A stretch of 58,302 nt of DNA from Verrucomicrobiota bacterium (GTDB lineage: Bacteria; Verrucomicrobiota; Verrucomicrobiia; Limisphaerales; UBA9464), in NCBI GenBank assembly GCA_947471985.1, contig CANIZL010000034.1, positions 1-58,302 on the forward strand, read 5' to 3'. The notes under the pieces are model-generated. The model was not told where the DNA came from, made no database searches, and saw only the letters and a program-made list of their open reading frames with translations. Position 1 is the first letter of the stretch. Each line of letters opens with the position of its first letter. The position numbers were made by a program, and so were the translations under genes. Positions 52,748-58,302 of this stretch are shown here, in pieces.

Positions 52748-53392
52748 CTAGTTTGTTGTTTCGGTGGCAGGATTGCCTTCGGATGCTGACGGCGACGGAG
52801 GCAGGTTGGCGCGAATGAAATCCACACATTCCTGGGCATGCGTCATCGCGATCAAGTGGCCGCCATCGAGGAACAGATCCGCGGTCCTTGGGGGTGGAAT
52901 CACGTGGTCATGAAGACCGTGAACGCGGAACACCTGGGTGTCGGACATACCAAGCCCCTTCCAGTCGAAGATGGCGGCGCACATTGCGCGAAGGAACGAG
53001 GCGTCAACGGTCGCAAACATCTGCGAAAGATCGGCGGGAATGGAGCCGGCGGAAAAGCGAAGCAGATCGATGGGGGCGATTTTCGCCAAGGGGTGAAGGG
53101 CCGAAAGCAGGGCGTTGACATCGCCGGGATGGACAGCGCTGCCGATGAGGTACAGCTGCGGAATGTGCCGGATTCGGGTGATTGCGCCGGCGACCATGCC
53201 GCCGAGTGAGGCGCCGACCAGGATGTCGCCATCGACGACGCGGTTCGCCGCGCAGAACGAGCGGGCAATGTCTTCGATGGTGATCTCGCCGGCATAGCGC
53301 GGCCAATCACTGGCAATGAAGGATGGCAACGTGGACCAGGGCGCCGGATACATCCGGTGATCAGCCCCCATCCCCGGCAGTGCGTGGATCAT
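52748..53392 (-). CDS. Alpha/beta hydrolase
   Basis: A 214-residue cytosolic hydrolase. Nucleophile elbow LVGASLGGMVAG gives Ser62; VHGLHDHVIPPP supplies Asp162, and GGHLIAMTHAQECVDFI supplies His179. All three triad residues of the fold are in order. The oxyanion region LPGMGADHRMY is near the N-terminus. The compact size fits small esterase-like members found beside orphan or toxin-immunity genes, but the substrate is unknown. Start ATG 53392. Confidence 0.82.
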   Translation of the reverse strand: MIHALPGMGADHRMYPAPWSTLPSFIASDWPRYAGEITIEDIARSFCAANRVVDGDILVGASLGGMVAGAITRIRHIPQLYLIGSAVHPGDVNALLSALHPLAKIAPIDLLRFSAGSIPADLSQMFATVDASFLRAMCAAIFDWKGLGMSDTQVFRVHGLHDHVIPPPRTADLFLDGGHLIAMTHAQECVDFIRANLPPSPSASEGNPATETTN

Positions 53393-53611
53393 TTTGCTGC
53401 GGGTAGAAAAAAGCGTTGGGATTTTGGACGTGGCGCGTGCGAAAGATAGTGGCCTCCGGCCTCCGCGAGAACAGTACGATTAGTTTGGTCGGGACCAGAT
53501 CAGGGAAGGTCTCGTGCGTGGAGCGACGGGGCCGCATGGCGGCCACCGATTTCAACGGCAGAACCCACACCGGGAATCCGGCCGGCATTCGGGTCAACCC
53601 GCGGATTCATC

Positions 53612-53953
53612 TCAATGCAAGAACTCGACAGCGACCAGGACGACCGCAATCAGAAGCAGAATCGGCGACCAGCAGTGCATGGGAATAAAGAACAAAGCGT
53701 GCTTCGACTGGTTAACGGCGAACTCCTTTCCGGTTAACTTGTCGATCACAATCCGATCGGCACGCTTGCGGAGAATATTGCCAAGGAACCAGCAGATTGC
53801 GGCGGCGACAGCCAGTGACACGGCGAACGGCCATTTATGATGGTCGTAGTACCCCTCGCCACGAATGGTGTTGAAGGCGAAGTTTGCCGCGAGAGAGCAA
53901 GCGAAGACAATCACGGCTACCAGGAATCCAAGACCTCTCCAGATGATGATCAT
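53612..53953 (-). CDS. Small membrane protein of unknown function
   Basis: A 113-residue protein with spans near residues 5-27, 43-60 and 92-110. Distinctive pieces are NTIRGEGYYDHHKWPFAVSL, DRIVIDKLTGKEFAVNQSKH and LFFIPMHCWSPILLLIAVV; the pattern recurs in small uncharacterised bacterial membrane proteins. The cytoplasmic loop between spans two and three carries the conserved-looking K-x-T-G-K/E motif. Start ATG 53953. Function unknown. Confidence 0.7.
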   Translation of the reverse strand: MIIIWRGLGFLVAVIVFACSLAANFAFNTIRGEGYYDHHKWPFAVSLAVAAAICWFLGNILRKRADRIVIDKLTGKEFAVNQSKHALFFIPMHCWSPILLLIAVVLVAVEFLH

Positions 53954-54035
53954 TAAATGGTTAAGTTAGGGTGATTTCGAGATTCGTTGTTTGCCTAGTT
54001 TAAAAAGCAAGCGCGATCAAGACCCAGAGGCCGGT

Positions 54036-54278
54036 TCAATTACCCGGCTTGCGCCCCTTGGAGTCGAACTGAACCAAAGTGCGTTTTGCGTCCAACGGCT
54101 CGAGGGAAATTCCGGTTTGGGATTTCAAATTGTTCCTCAATTGCGTCAAGAACTGGGCCTCATTGGTGTGGCTGAAGTCAAGGTCTAGCAAGCCACTCAG
54201 GGGGATTTTTGCGGAGAAATAGATGAGTTCGACGTTGGCGGCCTTTTGGTGCAGCTCCAAACGCTGAGGGATGGGCAT
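54036..54278 (-). CDS. Small hypothetical protein, possible 3' partner of the VOC gene
   Basis: An 80-residue protein starting MPIPQRLELHQKAANVELIY; it may be the remnant of a longer one: IPLSGLLDLDFSHTNEAQFL and TLVQFDSKGRKPGN. ATG 54278 lies 6 bases after the stop of the VOC gene (54285), so both are probably one transcript. No family recognised. Composition is protein-like, but the short length leaves it uncertain. Confidence 0.5.
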   Translation of the reverse strand: MPIPQRLELHQKAANVELIYFSAKIPLSGLLDLDFSHTNEAQFLTQLRNNLKSQTGISLEPLDAKRTLVQFDSKGRKPGN

Positions 54279-54284
54279 TCCACC

Positions 54285-54671
54285 TCATAAGGCTGATACG
54301 CCCGGGGTCGCCACTCCGAAGCAATGGGAATGGCCGTCCGCATCCGTGACGAAGAATTCGGTCTGACCGTAGTCGCGGTCGACGATTTCCGAGGGGCCGA
54401 ATCCGAGTCGGACGAGACGCTCCCGGAGTGCGTGGATATCGCCCGGAGCCCAGTAAAGTCGGATCCCTTCGTAATTCCCCGGAAGAGTCGCGGTGCCAAC
54501 GCGCTCATTGAGCCAGAACGAAAGTCGGCCGCCGTGGACCAGGCAACCGATCATGCGACCCTCCCGCCGCATGGGATTGGCCATGGTGAGTTGAAGCCCA
54601 TCCACCCAGAAGTGCAGGCTCTTTTCCAGATCCAGGCTCGGAATGATGGGGATGCAGGAGTCGACAAGCAT
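54285..54671 (-). CDS. VOC-fold protein (glyoxalase/bleomycin resistance superfamily)
   Basis: A 128-residue protein with the paired beta-alpha-beta units of the superfamily: IPIIPSLDLEKSLHFWVDGL at the N-terminus and IHALRERLVRLGFGPSEIV then YGQTEFFVTDADGHSHCFG in the second unit. D-x-D-G-H-x-H-x-F-G is the usual final strand motif. The first-unit metal ligand position is a Cys rather than His or Glu, so classical glyoxalase I metal binding is uncertain. It could bind a drug or metabolite without catalysis. Start ATG 54671. Confidence 0.78.
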   Translation of the reverse strand: MLVDSCIPIIPSLDLEKSLHFWVDGLQLTMANPMRREGRMIGCLVHGGRLSFWLNERVGTATLPGNYEGIRLYWAPGDIHALRERLVRLGFGPSEIVDRDYGQTEFFVTDADGHSHCFGVATPGVSAL

Positions 54672-54963
54672 AGGTGGGTGTATTGAGTCCGGTCGGGATG
54701 GTGGCGAATAACGGGTTAGTGTCTGGGTGACTGGCTGCCACGGAAGGGGCTGGGATCCGCCGTGAGCATGGGGTTCAGGGAGCGACTAGGTTGTGGATCG
54801 CGGAAGCTGTCCGCAACCCTTGGTAACCGAGTCAGCATTTCGAGCCAGTCACGCACAGGATGCACTCTGAATTCCAACGGGTTCGATGTCCATGTCGCGG
54901 GCAGCGCTGACGCATGCCCAAAATTGTTCCCGCAGAGACGCGCGGTGACGCCCCCGGCCTACT

Positions 54964-55290
54964 TCAAAAGCGTGCGGAGTGGTAAACGAAATGAGCTCGA
55001 TTCTCGGCGAGAAAGGGAGATTCGCGAATCAGGGCGCGGATACTGGAAATCGAAATCACAGCCAATTTCCGGCCGTTCAGCACACACGTCCACGAATGGG
55101 CGATACCCGCAACGGACGGGAGATAACCGGACGAAAGCGCCCGAGCCAAGGCTTCCGGGTCCACGAACGACGGCACCTCGACCATCTTCTCGTGGGGCGC
55201 GTCGCAATCATCGCCCGCACAAACGGAGTCACGGGTCAAAACGACCGGAAGCAGCGGTCTGGTCTTCAAAATCTGGAGGTCGGAGCTCAT
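54964..55290 (-). CDS. Hypothetical conserved protein (TRPLLPVVLTRDSVCAGDD type)
   Basis: A 108-residue soluble protein: QILKTRPLLPVVLTRDSVCA, APHEKMVEVPSFVDPEALAR, GYLPSVAGIAHSWTCVLNGR and FLAENRAHFVYHSARF. The segments look strongly conserved and I have seen similar small proteins in Verrucomicrobiota and Proteobacteria accessory regions, but I cannot name a family. ATG 55290 is chosen over a start 30 codons upstream whose extension has no protein-like character. Function unknown. Confidence 0.68.
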   Translation of the reverse strand: MSSDLQILKTRPLLPVVLTRDSVCAGDDCDAPHEKMVEVPSFVDPEALARALSSGYLPSVAGIAHSWTCVLNGRKLAVISISSIRALIRESPFLAENRAHFVYHSARF

Positions 55291-55655
55291 GCGCGTAGGA
55301 TTGGGTGTCGGGATAAGCTCTGGGACTATGGCGTTCCTATTCGTCCTTCCAAGGCACCTTTCATACTCACGAATAGCCATTCAGGTCGTGCCCCATCGAG
55401 CCAGCACGGCCTGCGCCGTTGTTGCGGGGTTTCATACAGTCGAAAACTGCTCGAATCATTCCCGGAAGTTTGCCCCGTTAACCTGGGAATCCTCGTGCGC
55501 CCGCACCGCAGAAACAAGATCATGCCGCAAGGCTTCGTCGGCGAGGCCAGACAACTCCCCCTGCTGCGGGGGGCCGTCTTAGCGGTCGGCAAAACCAATC
55601 ACAGCTTCCCAACCGACTTCAAAACCTCGGGACCCGGCTCGTTCAGTATGAATGA
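55291..55655. other. 365-base region without a clear gene
   Basis: No convincing coding sequence or repeat. Frames on both strands are Arg/Ser/Pro-rich and show no family. The promoter of the 55290 gene must lie here. Confidence 0.4.
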
Positions 55656-55832
55656 TCAGTCACTCTTGGCTGCTGAGGTCAGACGGCTCACCGCAAAGGC
55701 GGCCAGCGCGGCCGACAGAGCCGACAAGGCCGCTGATAGAAAGAACCCCCATTCAAGAACCCGAAGAAACAGGTACATCGAGGACGGCTGAACCACGATC
55801 AGGGCAATAATGGGCAGGGCAGATTGCTTCAT
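55656..55832 (-). CDS. Very small hydrophobic protein
   Basis: A 58-residue protein with two predicted membrane segments: LPIIALIVVQPSSMYLF and FFLSAALSALSAALAAFAVS. Such short hydrophobic peptides occur as antisense or toxin-like membrane peptides, but no family is recognised. ATG 55832 is chosen; eight codons more are possible from 55856. It could also be chance. Confidence 0.4.
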   Translation of the reverse strand: MKQSALPIIALIVVQPSSMYLFLRVLEWGFFLSAALSALSAALAAFAVSRLTSAAKSD

Positions 55833-55976
55833 AAGTATCGCGGCGGTGTTATTCAAAGCTCGGTGACGCGTGGAAGATAAACCTTCGGCCGCGATTGAGA
55901 CCGGAGTCCTTACCGGGACCTCCGGGTTGTTCCCCTTGGGAGCTCATTGGTAGGGGACCGTGTCACGGGCACACAC

Positions 55977-56366
55977 TCAGTCCAGCATCCAAGTGAAATA
56001 CTTCGCGGGAACCAACGCGGGAAGGGAGACCAAGGTTGCCAAGCCGCCCGTCAGGACGAGAGCCTGAATGAGGTGCGTTGGGAATCCGAGCCGCAGGTGG
56101 CGGAAGCAAAGTAGGACCGCCCAAAGCGGCGTGGCGACGAAGGGACACAACAGGTAGGCGGTTACCGAGGCCACCTGATGCAGGCTCAGCAGAAACGTGG
56201 GGGGATCATCGACCGCGTTGGTCGGCCATCCACCGAACGCCCAGCGCATATGCAGCGCCGTGCTCCCCAACAGGGCCAGTGCGAGCAGCGGCAACAGGGC
56301 GCAGAGCCAGGTTGGAGCACGCCATGAATTTGCTGGGGGGCGGGTCGTGACGGTTATATCGGTCAT
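55977..56366 (-). CDS. Small membrane protein of unknown function
   Basis: A 129-residue protein with spans near residues 20-40, 65-90 and 98-122: LCALLPLLALALLGSTALHM, YLLCPFVATPLWAVLLCFRH and LIQALVLTGGLATLVSLPAL. No family. Its ATG is only 9 bases after the stop of the DUF6678-like gene, so the two are co-transcribed and perhaps functionally paired, one soluble and one membrane component. Confidence 0.68.
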   Translation of the reverse strand: MTDITVTTRPPANSWRAPTWLCALLPLLALALLGSTALHMRWAFGGWPTNAVDDPPTFLLSLHQVASVTAYLLCPFVATPLWAVLLCFRHLRLGFPTHLIQALVLTGGLATLVSLPALVPAKYFTWMLD

Positions 56367-56375
56367 GTCGATGGG

Positions 56376-56819
56376 CTATTTGTCGATCACGGTGTCAAAC
56401 AAGTCATAGCTTCTGGGGCTGTACCCAAAGATCCGAATCAAGGTGTTGCCCTTGCGATAGTCCAGACCGGCACCTCGCAGGAGGTGTTCAATCCAAGGTG
56501 AGTGGTCCGTCGTCGCTGGGGCAATCAACATCCCGCGGTGTGTCTCCTGTTTAAATTCGATATCCAGCCACTCGACAGAAATGAGAGGGAATGGGACGTG
56601 ATGGAACCACTCGGCGTCCCAATCCGACACGGGGCCGTCAATGCACTTATAACGGTAGCTGGGCCGCCAATCCTCGCGGGCGCGCATCGCCGTGATGAGT
56701 TCATCCCACTTGGTATCGTTGGCGAGCCCGCATAACTCCCGCTGCTGAACAAGCCGGCGCAGTTTTTCGCGCTCGTTCGGTGCTGGCGAACTCGTGGCGG
56801 ATGGACGTGAGCTGTTCAT
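56376..56819 (-). CDS. DUF6678-like soluble protein
   Basis: A 147-residue cytosolic protein with the stretch REKLRRLVQQRELCGLANDT, KWDELITAMRAREDW, YKCIDGPVSDWDAEWFHHVP and LISVEWLDIEF. This resembles proteins annotated DUF6678, recalled from family knowledge rather than searched. Such single-domain proteins are common in toxin-immunity neighbourhoods. ATG 56819 is chosen over 56900, whose extension is Ser/Pro-rich. It leads a two-gene unit with the membrane protein at 56366. Confidence 0.68.
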   Translation of the reverse strand: MNSSRPSATSSPAPNEREKLRRLVQQRELCGLANDTKWDELITAMRAREDWRPSYRYKCIDGPVSDWDAEWFHHVPFPLISVEWLDIEFKQETHRGMLIAPATTDHSPWIEHLLRGAGLDYRKGNTLIRIFGYSPRSYDLFDTVIDK

Positions 56820-56945
56820 GTCAGTGGAGCGCGATGGCCTCACGGAATGGGTGAAGGAAGCTGCGGCGGTTGGGGAAGGGAAGCTGGATCCGCGGATCAA
56901 ACGAGGGATGCGGATGACGGGGAATTGCCCTTGCGTCGCCCGCCG

Positions 56946-57551
56946 TCAGGGAGTTTTTGGATCTTTTGGTTTCAGCGGCTCAGGCGGTTTCTGCTGGGAT
57001 GGAACGTGTTTCAAGACGTAGCGGGTCTTGGCATTGGCAAAGGTTTTGGGAGGCTCGTCGGATAAGGTGTAGTCGGCGAGGGTGAGCGTGCCGTCCTCAA
57101 TCTTGAAGATGGCTCCGACCACCTGGCCGATGCTGTCCGACTGGGAAGGTGGACACTCCTTGATGGTGGCGTGGAACTGCTGGGGGTCGGTGCCGGGAGG
57201 CAGGGTGATCGTCGTCCGAAACCAAAAGTTCGTGTCCCGGTAGAAGTGCAGGGAATCGCCCGTAACCGTGAGGGTGATCTTCTCGGCGGGTTTCGGGGGT
57301 GGACTCAACTCTTTGATCTTAAAAACGCCGATATCGAGTTCATCAGGCTTGCGTTCGGGGGTGGTTTTGGGAGGGCCCTGGTCTTCCACGAAGATTCCTT
57401 CCCAAGTTCCCTGAAGCGGTTGCAGCTCGGCCGCGGAGGGCGGATTGACCGCGGCTTTGGCCTTGGCCTTGGCGATGGGCCGTTCGCCCGCGTGAGCCAT
57501 GAAGGCGACGACGAGGCAACCGATGAGGGTGATGGGTCGGATTGATTTCAT
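56946..57551 (-). CDS. Secreted protein with TIGR03067-like domain
   Basis: A 201-residue exported protein: signal peptide MKSIRPITLIGCLVVAFMAHAG, then AAELQPLQGTWEGIFVEDQG, the LQGTWE start typical of TIGR03067-type domains that are abundant in planctomycetes. The rest is beta-rich (ITLTVTGDSLHFYRDTNFWF and VVGAIFKIEDGTLTLADYTL) and ends in a Pro/Lys-rich tail. There is no Cys for lipidation, so it is likely periplasmic. Function unknown. Start ATG 57551. Confidence 0.75.
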   Translation of the reverse strand: MKSIRPITLIGCLVVAFMAHAGERPIAKAKAKAAVNPPSAAELQPLQGTWEGIFVEDQGPPKTTPERKPDELDIGVFKIKELSPPPKPAEKITLTVTGDSLHFYRDTNFWFRTTITLPPGTDPQQFHATIKECPPSQSDSIGQVVGAIFKIEDGTLTLADYTLSDEPPKTFANAKTRYVLKHVPSQQKPPEPLKPKDPKTP

Positions 57552-57656
57552 CGGTGCGAGGATGGTGCGGCCGGCCGCGTGGGTTGTCAGGAATTTGTAA
57601 GGAGATGGTAATTTGTCGGTTTGGACCGGGGCGGGGATTGTTTCAGGTACCTCAGG

Positions 57657-58172
57657 TCATTCCGTGAAGCCGAATTTCTCCGCCAACTTGGGATAAAGCT
57701 GGGCAAGGCTGCGCGCATCCCAAGGCTCGCCTGATGGGTCTTTGGGGTGTGGACGCGAACGCGGAGATTCACAGCCGCCGTTTAGTGCCTCCGTAACCTT
57801 GGAGGGAATATACTGGTAGCCTTCCCAGAGCATTTGATCGCCGTCCTCCAACTCGAGATCGGCAAGTGACTGCGGGTCGACCATCGCCCGCTCGAAGGTG
57901 TGACGCCCCATGGATATGAGAGTGCTGCGAAAGTCCCAAAAGCTATCGTCTCCGCAGCCGTCAGCGATGATGTATGCCGCTGCCCATAGCGGCCAGTGGT
58001 AGGCGCGATCAACGCATTCGGTGAAATGCGCGTCAAAGGCGAGCACCTCATCCAGACTCAGCCGTCGCAGCTCGGCATCCAGCAACTGGCACTTCTTCTC
58101 CATGTCGCCGCCGGATGTTTGATGGACGCGATCAACGATGTTCCAGAAGTGATCTAGTGTACTGTTTAACAA
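57657..58172 (-). pseudogene. DUF4240 protein gene whose 5' end is replaced by an insertion element
   Basis: The frame encodes a 171-residue DUF4240 protein: DHFWNIVDRVHQTSGGDMEK, LLDAELRRLSLDEVLAFDAH, ADGCGDDSFWDFRSTLISMG and LWEGYQYIPSKVTEALNG. Family members start close to the FW-x-x-I/L-D motif. Here the sequence before DHFW (LNSTL) is not native, because it overlaps the end of the transposase gene, and only a TTG inside the transposase's last codons is available as start. The original start codon was therefore probably lost. Translation may still occur from the TTG, so the gene may survive. DUF4240 proteins are frequent in polymorphic-toxin neighbourhoods. Confidence 0.7.
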
Positions 58173-58302
58173 GTAACATTACTAACAGCCATTTCCCGAG
58201 CCAAAGCTTCACGCGCTCTGGCGATCTTCTCCAGAATCGTCTTTCCATCGGCCCGCCATTCGTACCGAGTCGGATTCAGATTCCACTGCGCGAGGTACTC
58301 GG
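58155..58302 (-). mobile_element. Left-hand end of an IS630-family-like insertion element
   Basis: From the right edge to 58166 the minus strand ends a transposase gene, and 10 bases beyond its TAA is a TA dinucleotide (58155-58156). This fits the TA target of IS630 elements, with an end starting GTGTACTGTTTAAC (58157-58170). The element continues past the window, so the other end and a duplicated TA cannot be checked. Confidence 0.65.
58166..58302 (-). CDS. IS630-family-like transposase, C-terminal fragment
   Basis: The last 44 codons are visible: EYLAQWNLNPTRYEWRADGK then TILEKIARAREALAREM. The Y-L-x-x-W-N-x-N-P-x-x-Y-x-W pattern with the closing I-L-x-K-I helix is the C-terminal end of IS630-type DDE transposases. 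The start lies outside the window, so the DDE catalytic residues cannot be inspected. The last codons (TGT TAA) overlap the first codons assigned to the DUF4240 gene. Confidence 0.72.
   Translation of the reverse strand, partial: EYLAQWNLNPTRYEWRADGKTILEKIARAREALAREMAVSNVTC

Noticed and set aside
53361-53597. 78-codon minus-strand frame upstream of the alpha/beta hydrolase
   Set aside because: Overlaps the hydrolase start and has no protein-like features.
43944-56000. Chromosomal integron (cassette array) interpretation of the small-gene island
   Set aside because: The same-strand small genes fit, and the stop at 51640 lies in GCCTAACAA, like an integron R'' site. However, I found no paired GTTRRRY site with intervening inverted repeats at any gap, several gaps are only 6-48 bases, and no integrase is present.

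Overview
The window looks like a chromosome segment from a GC-rich, Gram-negative member of the Verrucomicrobiota (or a close relative in the Planctomycetota-Verrucomicrobiota group). This is inferred from gene content. There are three stand-alone pseudopilins with a C-terminal VDG-H/ADGS signature, a PSD1-type cytochrome paired with a DUF1501 protein, an ASPIC/UnbV FG-GAP protein, a CotH-like protein, a very large secreted subtilase, a bacterial alpha-2-macroglobulin and a TonB-dependent receptor. The last two, together with lipoproteins, imply an outer membrane. No rRNA, tRNA or CRISPR array was recognised.

Left part (about 1-28.5 kb): housekeeping genes (serB, glgB, folD, tilS, an oxidoreductase, an HNH nuclease) are interleaved with envelope and secreted proteins. 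Gene order is loose and both strands are used. The clearest operons are PSD1-DUF1501 (4 bp apart), folD plus a zinc-ribbon membrane protein (ATGA overlap), and a pseudopilin followed by a small lipoprotein. A 0.5 kb non-coding stretch before tilS carries copies of a short repeat with the core CCTGGCACC.

Middle part (28.6-43.1 kb): a 1996-residue alpha-2-macroglobulin with a CTEQ thioester motif is followed by a periplasmic parvulin, which is divergent from a 970-residue TonB-dependent receptor. Next is a compact minus-strand lipid-modification cluster: DUF1365, a CFA-synthase-like methyltransferase, a DUF1295 (steroid-reductase-like) membrane enzyme, and a second methyltransferase. It may make cyclopropane or methyl-branched lipids.

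Right part (43.2-58.3 kb): the character changes. About twenty small, mostly unrelated genes all lie on the minus strand, with long gaps and few recognisable functions. They encode small multi-pass membrane proteins, lipoproteins, DUF4240- and DUF6678-like proteins, a VOC-fold protein, an alpha/beta hydrolase and an ankyrin protein. This section starts next to a duplicated 58-bp repeat, holds a second CCTGGCACC cluster with a long inverted repeat, and ends in what looks like an IS630-family transposase that has replaced the 5' end of the DUF4240 gene. It reads as an accessory island. One testable idea is an array of orphan immunity-type genes downstream of a polymorphic-toxin locus lying beyond the right edge.
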